Of a DNA stretch of 64,000 nucleotides, positions 1 to 8,289 are shown in pieces. The notes beneath the pieces are model-generated. The model was not told where the DNA came from and did not search any database. It saw nothing but the letters and a program-made list of their open reading frames with translations. This DNA comes from Kastovskya adunca ATA6-11-RM4 (GTDB lineage: Bacteria; Cyanobacteriota; Cyanobacteriia; Cyanobacteriales; Coleofasciculaceae). The DNA is taken from the NCBI GenBank assembly GCA_019359445.1, contig JAHHHJ010000013.1:117774-181773 (forward strand). The letters are read 5' to 3'. How positions within the stretch are numbered: the first letter of the stretch is position 1; every line of letters starts with the position of its first letter. The translations under genes and the position numbers were made by a program.

Positions 1-2
1 TA

Positions 3-869
3 ATGTCGAGGATTCTCGATCAAGGCGCAAATCTTGGCTTACGAACGGTGTCTTTAAGCTTTCAGTTAGCCGATGGAAAGATTTTCCAAGATTTGGAGCT
101 ATTCTTACGATGGTTCTGCGCTAACGTGAGCCTAGGTTTGCAACTCCCTAATCAGCTAGGGGACTATTGGGATGAGGCTTTTGGGAGTATTGTTAGCTGC
201 AAGATGTACTTTGAGCAGTATTTGCTAGCCTCAATCGCCCAGCCTCTGGTGCTAGGTTTAGATGATGTCGATCGCTTGTTCTCCTATCCTGACTTGGCGA
301 GTGATTTTTTTGGACTTTTGCGAACCTGGCATGAGGAGGCAAAGAATCGGGAAATTTGGCGAAAACTCCGGTTAGTTGTGGTATGCTCTACCGAAATTTA
401 TATCTCGCTGAGTGCCAATAAATCAGACTTAAATGTGGGGCTACCGATTGAGCTGCCGCCATTCACAAGCGAACAGGTGCAAGATTTGGCTCGACGGCAT
501 GAACTGGATTGGTCAGATGAGGAGGCACAGCAACTGACGGATTTCGTGGGTGGGAATCCCTTTTTAGTTCGGGTTGGACTATATCACATTGGACGTGGGG
601 ATGTCCATCTCAAGCAGGTGTGGCAAACGTCCTCTACAACAGGGGGAATTTATAGCAATCACTTACAACGACAATTATGGAACCTGCAACAAGAGCCTTC
701 GTTGGCAGCAGCGTTTGGTGAGGTGGTGAGGAGCAAGGCACCTGTGGAGTTGGATTTGGTGGAGGCGTTTAAGTTGCAAAGTATGGGGTTGGTGCATCTT
801 GTAGGCGATCGGGCGACGGTGAGTTGCCAGTTGTACGTGAGGTATTTTCGCGATCGCATAGCGAGCTAA
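3..869 (+). CDS. AAA-like domain protein, 3' part (cut by window edge)
   Basis: The reading frame is open from the first bases and resembles the cyanobacterial AAA-like (AAA_35) family, a P-loop ATPase often fused to WD40 or other sensor domains. The visible part has a Walker B-like strand (LVLGLDDVDRLF, about residue 82), a sensor-like stretch (KLRLVVVCSTEIYI) and the family's lid segment (ELPPFTSEQVQDLARRHELDW, near residue 150). The P-loop normally lies some 20-30 residues upstream of the first Met here, so it should be outside the window; the Met at base 3 is therefore unlikely to be the true start. The stop at 867-869 closes the protein without a further domain. The cellular role is unknown. 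A scrap of the same family lies at 4109-4320. Confidence 0.75.
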   Translation: MSRILDQGANLGLRTVSLSFQLADGKIFQDLELFLRWFCANVSLGLQLPNQLGDYWDEAFGSIVSCKMYFEQYLLASIAQPLVLGLDDVDRLFSYPDLASDFFGLLRTWHEEAKNREIWRKLRLVVVCSTEIYISLSANKSDLNVGLPIELPPFTSEQVQDLARRHELDWSDEEAQQLTDFVGGNPFLVRVGLYHIGRGDVHLKQVWQTSSTTGGIYSNHLQRQLWNLQQEPSLAAAFGEVVRSKAPVELDLVEAFKLQSMGLVHLVGDRATVSCQLYVRYFRDRIAS

Positions 870-916
870 TTTATTGGTTTAATGACTTTCGATATATTGA
901 AGGAGGAATTTGTCCG

Positions 917-1243
917 ATGGATTCACTAAAACTTCTGTATCGGGACATGAACGAAAAAGTGCTGGAAGATTAGGCTAACTTTTTGGGTGGCGACGAAGAA
1001 GTCCAAGTGGAATTAGTACGGGAGCTGTCTTCGCGTTGGCGTAGCCGTATAGCAGGAGACTCGCTACCTTTTGGTGGAAACGGGATGGCAACAGGGTTAT
1101 CGTATCTATGGAACTTTGTTACATTACACATCGATATTATCGAGCGCTTGCTCGCTCATTGCTGCATGATGGCTTATATAAAGGAATTGCTGTAGATGAG
1201 AGTTGCGGCGGGAATCCCTAAACAGCAGATTTTTTTGAGCTAA
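917..1243 (+). pseudogene. xisI: xisI-like gene remnant (fdxN element excision controlling factor family)
   Basis: Three frames must be joined to recover an XisI-like protein. The first reads MDSLKLLYRDMNEKVLED and hits TAG at 971-973, then continues in frame to VQVELV. The second frame, from about 1050, reads ETRYLLVETGWQQGYRIYG, which matches the XisI core (RDxYxLVxxGW...RIYG). Further shifts give LLHIDII, GLYKGIAVDE and MRVAAGIPKQQIFLS followed by TAA at 1241-1243, the family's C-terminal block. A short repeat (TTCGCGTTGGCGTAGCC) sits where the FDTERDRY motif should be. XisI normally pairs with XisH; no xisH is seen nearby. The gene is certainly non-functional; the family assignment rests on recalled motifs. 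Confidence 0.72.
1028..1046 (+). repeat. Short dispersed repeat inside the xisI remnant
   Basis: The stretch TTCGCGTTGGCGTAGCC is of a kind scattered widely in filamentous cyanobacterial genomes. Here it interrupts the conserved core of the xisI remnant, between VQVELV and RYLLVETGW, and coincides with the change of reading frame. Whether it caused the disruption or arrived later cannot be told. Confidence 0.5.
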
Positions 1244-1459
1244 AGAAGCCTCGAACAACGATTTCTGACAGAGGAAAGCGATTTCGTGATAGGTGGAGTG
1301 CGATCGCTCCCTCCACTTCTTCAAAGTTGTCTCAATTCAAATAAAAATAGAGGGGTGATCGCGCTTGAGGAATGATGCCAAGGGTGGTAAAGTCAAGACT
1401 CAATTAAGGGCGCTCACTTTCCTCGGTAATAAATGTGGGTTTAAGGAGGGGGGGCAAGT

Positions 1460-2782
1460 TTACGCAGTTATTCCCATTAGTTGTAAATGGGATTGCTCTT
1501 TTGGTAGATCTAGCTCTTTACTTTCTTTCCATTCAGTCCATTCTTCTGGTAAAAACGTGATATCAGACTTTGGCACGGGGGAATAGTCTTGCTTGAGGGC
1601 GCAAAGGCGGTGGTGTTCGTTGATGTATTTATCGGGTTCGCGAACGTAATCGCCTCGGTGCTTGCGGACTGCCCGTTCGGTTTTCCAGCCTTCGACAATA
1701 CTTAGAAATCCTCCCGATGAAGCTGCCTTGGCAATTTCGCTGAGTTTTGGCATCATTTCGTTGTAGAGTTGGTTAACTTCATCGCTAGATAGCTTAAATT
1801 CCTCTGCCATAGGAGTCCCATGTGCAGTTAAAAACTGCCATGCCAGATGCCGACATAAAGTCGCACTGTTTTTTACCAGTGGATGACTGAGGTTAACATT
1901 AACGACATCAGAATGATTGCCGGGTATGGGTAAAAAATGGACGTGTGGCTTGATATGTTCGGGATTGAGGCTATCTGGATTGCCACCTTTGCTATGCTCG
2001 CTCTTGGGTGCAAGGAGTTTAATTTCAGTGCGATCTGTGGGTTGAAAGTTACCACCGTCTGCATCTAGGGCGAGAACTGCCAAGTAGTTGCGGACGTTGG
2101 GGGGAATGGCTAGCATATCCAGGGTTCTGCTAGTATAGCCGCCTGGTACTGGGTCAATGGCAAAGATATTAACGTTGAGGGTATCTTCAAATACTTCAAA
2201 AAGCTTGTTGGCTATTTTTAAACAGGTGACTGCTCCCCGACTCCAACCGATAATGTTGACGGTATCGATGGGTTGGCTCATCTCGAATTTGAGGTGAATG
2301 AGCATCCAAACAGCTTTATAGACATTATCATCCCAACCGTTGCCCAAAGCTCTCCCCATTTGTCTCCAGACTTCGGGAGTGTTGCCCATGAAGGATAATT
2401 GAAATTCGTCGGCTTGCCTTTCTCCGAACAACCAATATTGTTTGGGTCCTTTGAGCGTGAGTCCACGATTTTGAGATTGTCCTTGACCTTTTTCTATACC
2501 CAAAATAGGGTTGAATTTACCGGGATAAGCATGGTGTACTCCGCTTTCAGAATCTTCTGCGGAGACTTCTTCGGAACCTGGCCCTTCGCAGATAAAGTAA
2601 GTGGGGTTTTCAGACTCTAACTTGAAGGGATAGGGGTTCTCTTCGGTGCGCTCACCAGTCTGGACGATTCGCGCTTCTCTTCCGATCATTACTATGCTCA
2701 ATTGGCTAATTAGTTCATTGGGATTGGCGTCGCGATGAAAGTCTGTGCCGTGGTTGAAGATTGTAAAAACATTGTTCGACAT
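1460..2782 (-). CDS. Alpha/beta-hydrolase-like protein, possible Tle-type lipase
   Basis: A 440-residue protein with the layout of a serine hydrolase: an N-terminal oxyanion-type motif (IFNHGTDFHR), a nucleophile elbow GWSRG in NIIGWSRGAVTCLKIAN (about residue 190), an acid candidate in IFAIDPVPGG (about 215) and a His candidate in IPGNHSDVV (about 295). The GxSRGA elbow resembles DUF2235/Tle1-like phospholipases of type VI secretion, but no secretion genes are visible and the exact family is uncertain. There is no signal peptide. The ATG at 2782 is chosen over the one three codons upstream because AGTAGG lies about 9 bases before it. It follows a 259-residue gene on the same strand; the two are separated by an element with inverted ends. 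Confidence 0.6.
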   Translation of the reverse strand: MSNNVFTIFNHGTDFHRDANPNELISQLSIVMIGREARIVQTGERTEENPYPFKLESENPTYFICEGPGSEEVSAEDSESGVHHAYPGKFNPILGIEKGQGQSQNRGLTLKGPKQYWLFGERQADEFQLSFMGNTPEVWRQMGRALGNGWDDNVYKAVWMLIHLKFEMSQPIDTVNIIGWSRGAVTCLKIANKLFEVFEDTLNVNIFAIDPVPGGYTSRTLDMLAIPPNVRNYLAVLALDADGGNFQPTDRTEIKLLAPKSEHSKGGNPDSLNPEHIKPHVHFLPIPGNHSDVVNVNLSHPLVKNSATLCRHLAWQFLTAHGTPMAEEFKLSSDEVNQLYNEMMPKLSEIAKAASSGGFLSIVEGWKTERAVRKHRGDYVREPDKYINEHHRLCALKQDYSPVPKSDITFLPEEWTEWKESKELDLPKEQSHLQLMGITA

Positions 2783-2824
2783 GGGAATCATCCTACTTAC
2801 TTGCTAAAGCGGCTAGCGGACTAA

Positions 2825-3035
2825 TATCCCTCTTCTGTCACTCTCCGGTTTTTCGTAGGATTAGTAATTCCCAAAGACAAGGTATGCTGAGCCATGCGGG
2901 GTTGGCGATCGCATTTTGACCAATTTCGTATCTCCAAGAATCTCTACTCAGAAAAAATTGCGCGATCGCTTGCTCCATCTACACTCTAGAATTCAGAAAA
3001 CGCAAGGCTTTTCGGAGAGTGACAGAAGAGGGATA
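2825..3035. repeat. 211-bp element with perfect 23-bp inverted ends
   Basis: Bases 2825-2847 and 3013-3035 are exact reverse complements over 23 bp. The 165 bases between contain two HIP1-like sites and no credible reading frame. The right arm abuts the stop codon of the 259-residue gene (3036-3038). The size and ends fit a small non-autonomous element (MITE-like); a very long RNA hairpin between two co-directional genes is the alternative. No clear target duplication is visible. Confidence 0.6.
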
Positions 3036-3815
3036 TCAGCTTCCTGTTTGACTCAATTCATTGATTTTTACTTCATACTGATCGATGAATTTCTGCACTT
3101 TATCAGATCTTTCCTCAAATTGATCTTCATCAAGCTGATTTTCTGCGTATTGGTTACCGAGATCTTCAAGTTTCTCTCTAAATGAAACCAGAAGATTTGA
3201 ATAGAGCTGAATATCTTCTAATGCTTCTGATGATGCTGCCTGTTTAAAAGAATACTTCACTTCGTAAATGTAGAAGTATTGATAAATTTGTTCATTATTA
3301 AAATACTCCCTTGCTTTGTAAGAATCAGCAACAACAGTGGCAAACAAAGTTATACCAGGAACAATTGGCATAACTTGAGAGTAAGCGGAAAATGTCATAG
3401 AAGATTTGTTGCCAAAAGTGTCAAGAATTCCAGTTAAGACTTCAAAAGTTTTACCTGCAATGTAAAGCTCCCTGTTAGCCATCTTTACCACATTTTTTCC
3501 AACGTCTTCAGGCTTTTCTATGATAACGCCTTCAGGAGGTTTATTGCCCCCAAAAATTGCTTTAGTAACGCGCTCAATTACAGTTTTTAAGTTATTAAGC
3601 GACCAGTCTTTTTCATGCAAAAAATCAACGTTTTTTCCTGAAATAAAGTTTTGTTTGTCCCAGTTGTTCTCCTCGTAGTAACTACTGATTGTTTTGTTCT
3701 GTTCCTCCTCGTATGAGTCAGCTCTTTTTCTCAATTCCTCTTCTAGGTATTGAATGTATTGACGATATTTATCTTCCTTGGCTTGCATTTCTTGGATAGT
3801 TGGCGAGTGACCCAT
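3036..3815 (-). CDS. Hypothetical protein, coiled coil plus hydrophobic centre
   Basis: I do not recognise this 259-residue protein. Residues about 8-45 are charged and helical (EMQAKEDKYRQYIQYLEEEL, coiled-coil-like). A central stretch (about 130-180) is largely apolar (FSAYSQVMPIVPGITLFATVV), possibly one membrane-associated helix, and the C-terminal third is again acidic and helical. There is no signal peptide. The ATG at 3815 is preferred to one 20 codons upstream because GAGG stands about 9 bases before it, while the upstream ATG has no Shine-Dalgarno. It lies upstream of the hydrolase gene on the same strand, so it could be a chaperone, immunity or accessory partner; that is inference from position only. 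Its A+T content is visibly higher than that of the housekeeping genes further right. Confidence 0.6.
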   Translation of the reverse strand: MGHSPTIQEMQAKEDKYRQYIQYLEEELRKRADSYEEEQNKTISSYYEENNWDKQNFISGKNVDFLHEKDWSLNNLKTVIERVTKAIFGGNKPPEGVIIEKPEDVGKNVVKMANRELYIAGKTFEVLTGILDTFGNKSSMTFSAYSQVMPIVPGITLFATVVADSYKAREYFNNEQIYQYFYIYEVKYSFKQAASSEALEDIQLYSNLLVSFREKLEDLGNQYAENQLDEDQFEERSDKVQKFIDQYEVKINELSQTGS

Positions 3816-4108
3816 GAGATTTACCTCAGTTGCACAATCTTGCGTATGATTTAAGATGAACTTACATTGCATCATCCAATCGGACTAAACCACTCAAGTT
3901 TTGCATTTTAATATCTCAACTTAAGGATTTCACCTCTTCAATTGACCAAACTCAGTAATATCTTGGGTTTGGGTCATTGTAAAGTTTTCCCATTCGTTAA
4001 AGGCAACTCGCCTAACTTGGGAAATTTTTCCTTATCTTTTTAAGGAAGGCTCTAAAGTGTAATCAATCTGAGTTAAGTCCATCGATCGCAATCAGAGCGA
4101 GCGCTGCG

Positions 4109-4320
4109 ATGATACCGATGCATCGACACAAAGATAAGCGCAGGCGCGGTGTAATCCTGACAGTTCAGGGATTTCAGAAGTTACAGACAGCAATATCCCA
4201 GGCAGAATTGTTTGAAAAGTGCGGCAATCGGCATAATCTCGAAGATATAGTGCATCTACAGAGGCGCGATCGCACGACAGTCAGTTGCCAGTTTTCCGCC
4301 CAGTATTTGCGCTCACGCCT
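4109..4320 (+). pseudogene. Internally deleted scrap of an AAA-like (AAA_35) gene
   Basis: The frame begins with RRRGVILTVQGFQKLQTAIS followed by AELFEKCGNRHNLEDI, which is the short N-terminal helical module typically found ahead of AAA-like domains in cyanobacteria. It then jumps directly to VHLQRRDRTTVSCQFSAQYL, matching the extreme C-terminus of the gene at 3-869 (VHLVGDRATVSCQLYVRYF). The whole ATPase domain is missing, so this is the fused head and tail of a related gene after a large deletion. Confidence 0.72.
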
Positions 4321-4507
4321 CAGTAGCATAAGGCTTCAGGGCGCAGATGCTAGCGGAGATTTCCGCCGAAGATTGCTTATTTGCCGAGGGACGTCCAAAT
4401 CCTTTCGCTTTGGGCAGGAGGGGTTGCAAAATCTCCCATTCCGCATCGCTTAAGTCACTGGCATAGGGTTGGCGGTTTGGATTGGCAATTTCAGGCAGAC
4501 GAGACAT
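4313..4507 (-). pseudogene. Transposase N-terminal stub (IS5-like, DUF4096)
   Basis: Residues YASDLSDAEWEILQPLLPKA, then KGFGRP, are the signature start of many cyanobacterial IS5-type transposases (DUF4096 module). After GRP the similarity stops and the frame runs on for about 25 unrelated residues to a stop. The catalytic DDE domain is absent and no terminal inverted repeats could be recognised. The stub is tail to tail with, and slightly overlaps, the AAA-like scrap, suggesting one deletion removed material from both. Confidence 0.72.
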
Positions 4508-4594
4508 TTGTCGGACTATCACTCAGCTTGTCCTAGTCTAAAATCGGCTTAAGGCTGATCCCGTGCTACTTCGGTTTTTCTTTATAAATCAGCT

Positions 4595-5905
4595 CTAAGG
4601 CTGTTGATGACGTGGTGGAAAACTGGGCAGTTCAATTGCCGCTAGGGAAGGTCGTTTTTTTGGAGGACGTAAGGGATAAACCACAGGCGAGGGCCAGTTT
4701 GATTGGTAAAGCATGGAGTCTTGGGAATAAGCTGATTCATCATCGAGAAAATCTTCATCCTCATACTCTGACTCCAGGTCATTTTCCGCCAGTAACTCAG
4801 AGAGGGGAGTTTCCTCACCGTCACTAAAGGGTAAATCCGTGCTAGTGGGTGGGTATAGTGACAAATCCGGGTCATGAGTAATTCCCGACGCCGCCGCGAG
4901 GGAGGACATTTCCGCTAGCAATTGCTGCTCCCACTCCTGCTCTGCTGCCAAGCTGCCATCAAATGCTGTCAGTTCTGGCTCGTTGGCGGTAGAGGCATAA
5001 TAAAATTCCTCTTCAGAGGAACTGGCGTCAAAGTTGTCAAACTCTGTTGTAGTATTCGTGGCAGGGGATTCAGGTAGGGAAAGATCGCTCTCATGAGGAG
5101 CGAAATCATCAGCATCGTCTAGGAAATCTGGATCTGCTGACCAAGGTTGAATGGGTGGCGCTTTAGGGAGAGATTGCACCAAAGGGAGTATGTTGGCATT
5201 GCTAGGCGCTGGCGAAGCCTCACTGAGCGGTGGGGAGACTTCTAGGCACTTTTCTAGCGCTGCTTTAAATTGCAAGGTTTGACGTTGCTGCCGATGCAGG
5301 CGCGTTCTCAGTTCCCGACAGGTATTTGCTGATTGCAAGAGTTGGTGAGATTGTTCATCATAGTGCTGCTGGGTGAGGGCACATTCCCGCTCCATCTGGG
5401 CGATGCGTTCTTGGGTGCCTTCTAGCTGCTCAGACAAAGTTTCCACCAAAATTTGCTGACGCTGGGCAGCTTGATGAGAAGATTCTAGTTCGTGGAATAG
5501 ACGGCTAACTTGCGATTGAGCAGTCTCTAATTCCAGATTTTGTTGAGCAATGAGCAATTCCCGTTCTTGGAAGTGTGCGGCTTGCACCTGTAGCTCGGCG
5601 TTGCACTCACTCAATAACTGTTCTAGTTGAGTGACTTGAGTGAGCAATTGTCGGTTGCGTTGACGAAGCTTTTGCACAACGGCAAACCAACTCGACTCTT
5701 TTTCTGACTGAGCTGTTGCTGGCACAGGGAGTTCGGTGCTACTAAGTAGCTGCCTAAAGTTTTGAGCTGCCATCGCCGGGGGCGGGGTCAGGTCAGAGTC
5801 CACAGGCTGTTGTGCGGACGCCTGAGGAGGGTCTGACGCATCGGTGGATTGAATGTCTATCGGTTCCGGAACGGGCGGGTTGTTTGGGGTGTCAGCTTCA
5901 CTCAT
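4595..5905 (-). CDS. Coiled-coil protein, conserved hypothetical
   Basis: A 436-residue soluble protein of unknown function. The N-terminal 65 residues are rich in Pro, Ala and Ser. Residues about 70-225 form a long Gln/Glu-rich coiled coil (for example VVQKLRQRNRQLLTQVTQLE), a layout similar to structural or scaffolding proteins. The C-terminal half is acidic and low in complexity, with clusters such as ESEYEDEDFLDDE, and ends with a basic Pro-rich tail. No enzymatic motif, signal peptide or membrane segment is seen. It lies 300 bases downstream of csaB on the same strand. The start ATG at 5905 is the first in frame. Confidence 0.7.
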   Translation of the reverse strand: MSEADTPNNPPVPEPIDIQSTDASDPPQASAQQPVDSDLTPPPAMAAQNFRQLLSSTELPVPATAQSEKESSWFAVVQKLRQRNRQLLTQVTQLEQLLSECNAELQVQAAHFQERELLIAQQNLELETAQSQVSRLFHELESSHQAAQRQQILVETLSEQLEGTQERIAQMERECALTQQHYDEQSHQLLQSANTCRELRTRLHRQQRQTLQFKAALEKCLEVSPPLSEASPAPSNANILPLVQSLPKAPPIQPWSADPDFLDDADDFAPHESDLSLPESPATNTTTEFDNFDASSSEEEFYYASTANEPELTAFDGSLAAEQEWEQQLLAEMSSLAAASGITHDPDLSLYPPTSTDLPFSDGEETPLSELLAENDLESEYEDEDFLDDESAYSQDSMLYQSNWPSPVVYPLRPPKKRPSLAAIELPSFPPRHQQP

Positions 5906-6207
5906 GGCTCTTCATCGATGAGGTCACAAATCTCAGGGCAGAGACTAATAAGGGCGATCGCCTCCACGCTGCTAGGATTGGGGTCTATCTAAACAATTGC
6001 CGTTCAATGCTTTACCCTGACTTGAGTGTGGGAGAGTAGGTTTTAACATCTCGTCCCTCAGCTAATCGAAAGTAGTGAGCAATTATTCCTCAGACCACAA
6101 ATTCTTAGCTAAACAGACTTTAGCAGACTGTACCCTTTGAGACGAGTAGGAGCACCTTTTATCAATGGTTTATTTTCCCTACTCATGTCTGCTCAACCCA
6201 CATTGAC
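5906..6207. other. Intergenic stretch between csaB and the coiled-coil gene
   Basis: About 300 bases with one HIP1-like site. No reading frame, hairpin with a T-run, or RNA motif could be supported. It should hold the promoter of the coiled-coil gene. Confidence 0.5.
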
Positions 6208-7254
6208 TTAAGATAAAGCGCTGATTAATGAATCTCGATGCATTAAGGCTCGGTCTACTAAGGACTGAATTTGGGTGCTAGTGAGGGAGTCGCCATTGGT
6301 GTAGTGTTCTAGCCAAGCTTGACTGATGATGTTAGACGAGTTTGGTAATTGATCTAACTCCCAGCCGGGTAAATTTAGCTCCTGCATTAATTGGGTCACT
6401 TTGGGGTCGTAGCTTAGAGCGATGCAGCGACACTCGGCAGCGGCTGCCATAATCAAGCTGTGGTAGCGCATTCCGATCGCCATTTCCACCCCGCGAAATA
6501 ATCCTTTTAATTTTTTGGGGTCTTCTAGGGTAAAAATTTTACTGGCACCTGTAAGTTGAGACTGAATCGATTCGGCGATCGCTAAATCTTGAGTGGCTTG
6601 AAATGGCACGAGCAAGATGCAGGTATTCGTCGCTTTTTGGAAGTCAACCAAAGCTCGAGTCAAGTTAGCGAGGCGTTGCGGCGTCAAGAGAGGATGCGAT
6701 CGCAACGTCACGGCTACCCTAGGAGCAGGTAAATCCCACAACCCTTCTACTGGGGTACTATCCAACGCCCAGACTGGATCGGGAGCCTGGATAAAGGGAA
6801 TCTGCCACTCGCTGAGGATAGCAGCAGAACCGGAATCGCGCACGCTCACCGCCGTACATCCGCCAAATGACTGCCGCGCCACGCGCTGCGTTAGTTGACG
6901 TTTTAGGGGGCCAATCCCCTGCGCCCAGGCGATCGTTTTTAAGCCCATACGCTGGGCTAATCCCATCAAGCCCGCGTAGTAGAGAGGGCTAATGGCACTG
7001 GTGGTGTCTTGAATTAAACTGCCGCCACCCCAGATAAACACATCTGAATTTCGCAATGCTCTAATGACAGGAAACGCTGACATGCGATCGCAACTCCACA
7101 CCTTGTAGCGCTTCCGCGTCTGGCTGGGATTTCCTGACAACACCAACGGCGTTACATTCTCCGGTAACATTTGCAACAGCGACGCCAGTAGCGCCTCGTC
7201 GCCGCCATTGCCTTTGCCGTAATATCCGCAACAAACTGCTCGAATTTCCCCCAT
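6208..7254 (-). CDS. csaB: Polysaccharide pyruvyl transferase CsaB
   Basis: The 348-residue protein matches the CsaB family, which transfers pyruvate from phosphoenolpyruvate to cell-surface polysaccharide. Visible family features are the N-terminal YYGKGNGGDEALLASLLQML (GNxGDEA motif), IWGGGSLIQDTTS (about residue 74), the internal VSVRDSGSAAIL, and a GMRYHSLIMAAAAECRCIAL segment near residue 260. The length is normal for the family. In cyanobacteria the protein is commonly present without an S-layer locus, so the acceptor glycan is unknown. The ATG at 7254 opens directly into the conserved N-terminus; no strong Shine-Dalgarno precedes it. Confidence 0.9.
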   Translation of the reverse strand: MGEIRAVCCGYYGKGNGGDEALLASLLQMLPENVTPLVLSGNPSQTRKRYKVWSCDRMSAFPVIRALRNSDVFIWGGGSLIQDTTSAISPLYYAGLMGLAQRMGLKTIAWAQGIGPLKRQLTQRVARQSFGGCTAVSVRDSGSAAILSEWQIPFIQAPDPVWALDSTPVEGLWDLPAPRVAVTLRSHPLLTPQRLANLTRALVDFQKATNTCILLVPFQATQDLAIAESIQSQLTGASKIFTLEDPKKLKGLFRGVEMAIGMRYHSLIMAAAAECRCIALSYDPKVTQLMQELNLPGWELDQLPNSSNIISQAWLEHYTNGDSLTSTQIQSLVDRALMHRDSLISALS

Positions 7255-7312
7255 CTAGAAACTTTATCAGCTTTCGCACCCAGGAGTAGCATGGGAAGAT
7301 AGGGAGATAGGG

Positions 7313-7368
7313 AGCAGGGGAGCAGGGGAGCAGGGGAGCAGGGGAGCAGGGGAGCAGGGGAGCAGGGG
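7313..7368 (+). repeat. Tandem octamer array, 7 x AGCAGGGG
   Basis: Seven uninterrupted, identical copies of AGCAGGGG with a period of exactly 8 bp. It lies between the divergent csaB and DUF2499 genes. Related G-rich octamer arrays occur at 18310-18430. Not a CRISPR: there are no spacers. Confidence 0.95.
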
Positions 7369-7432
7369 AGATAGGAAGAACCTCTTACCTCTCACCCTTC
7401 ACACTAGCCTCCGGCAACGGCTTCGCCGAACA

Positions 7433-7496
7433 TACTTCATCCTTTCTTCCCTACACAGGACTCCCTTCATACTTCATCCTTCATACTTCATACTTT
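7433..7496 (+). repeat. TTCATACTTCATCC-type dispersed repeat
   Basis: Repeated CATACTTCATCCTT units immediately ahead of the DUF2499 gene. The same vocabulary (CTTCATAC, CACCCTTC, CAGGACTC) appears at 9600-9660, 18430-18520 and 46485-46615, and inverted at 28758-28785, each time close to a purine-rich array. They look like copies of one composite repeat family. Confidence 0.75.
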
Positions 7497-7504
7497 TTCC
7501 AACT

Positions 7505-7858
7505 ATGCACGCTCTTTCAATTCCTACCTGGATGATCCACATTTCCAGCGTCATCGAATGGATTGCCGCCATCTGGTTGATTTGGACTTATGGTGAAGTG
7601 ACGCAAAACCGCGCTTGGTGGGGTTTATCCTTCGCCATGCTTCCCGCCTTAGTTGGTGCTATGTGTGCTTGTACCTGGCACTTTTTCGATAACCCTACCT
7701 CTCTAAATTGGCTCGTCACGCTACAAGCGACAATGACGGTGGTGGGTAACTGTACCTTGTGTATCGCCGCTTGGTGGATTTGGCGTACAGCCAAACGCCC
7801 GAAGATAGACAAGTCTATACCTACTAGCCCTCAAATTGCTGATTCTGCTACAGAATAA
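7505..7858 (+). CDS. DUF2499 (Ycf49-like) membrane protein
   Basis: A 117-residue protein that matches the Ycf49/DUF2499 family, conserved in cyanobacteria and some plastids, function unknown. It starts with the family signature ALSIPTWMIHISSVIEWIAA and has AMLPALVGAMCACTWHFFDN in the middle; about three membrane helices are predicted by eye, then a polar tail of roughly 20 residues. The stop codon shares one base with the start of the DUF3593 gene (TAATG), so the two are translationally coupled. The same pair is a common cyanobacterial arrangement. Confidence 0.85.
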   Translation: MHALSIPTWMIHISSVIEWIAAIWLIWTYGEVTQNRAWWGLSFAMLPALVGAMCACTWHFFDNPTSLNWLVTLQATMTVVGNCTLCIAAWWIWRTAKRPKIDKSIPTSPQIADSATE

Positions 7859-8157
7859 TGATTTCTAAAGATACGCTGTTTGCTATTTCCCTGTTTCCCT
7901 ACCTGGGGTTTTTGTGGTTTCTGACTCGTTCGGGGCAGATGCCACGTTTAGCGCTGATTGGTTTTTATGCCTTGCTAGTGTTTGTGGCAGTGACTATTCC
8001 CGCCGGAATTTATGCCAAGGTGGTGTATAACGAGCAACTAGCAAATATTGATTGGTTGCACGGGGGAGCGGAGATTTTTCTGACGTTTTCTAATATTTTG
8101 GTGGTGTTGGGCTTTCGGCAAGCGCTTGTTCAACAGCGAGAGGCATCTGGGAAGTAA
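7858..8157 (+). CDS. DUF3593 small membrane protein
   Basis: A 99-residue protein with three hydrophobic segments (FAISLFPYLGFLWFL, ALIGFYALLVFVAVTIPAGI, IFLTFSNILVVLGFRQAL). It fits DUF3593, a cyanobacterial family of unknown function that follows DUF2499 in many genomes. Its ATG overlaps the upstream stop by one base. A partnership with the DUF2499 protein in the thylakoid or plasma membrane is inferred from the coupling only. Confidence 0.82.
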   Translation: MISKDTLFAISLFPYLGFLWFLTRSGQMPRLALIGFYALLVFVAVTIPAGIYAKVVYNEQLANIDWLHGGAEIFLTFSNILVVLGFRQALVQQREASGK

Positions 8158-8289
8158 AGATTCATGACATTTGTAATGAATTGGCGTCTGGGCGATCGCT
8201 TTTTCCGGGTATCTAATTTTCTCATTTGGCAGCAAGCTAGCAGTTAGTCAGGCAAAATTAAAGTTAAGTTGTCCGATCGCCTATATAGA

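Noticed and set aside
1365..1586. Plus-strand ORF ahead of the hydrolase
   Set aside because: It overlaps the 3' end of the hydrolase on the opposite strand and shows no protein-like composition.
7313..7368. Possible CRISPR array
   Set aside because: The 8-bp units follow each other with no spacers and there are no cas genes nearby.
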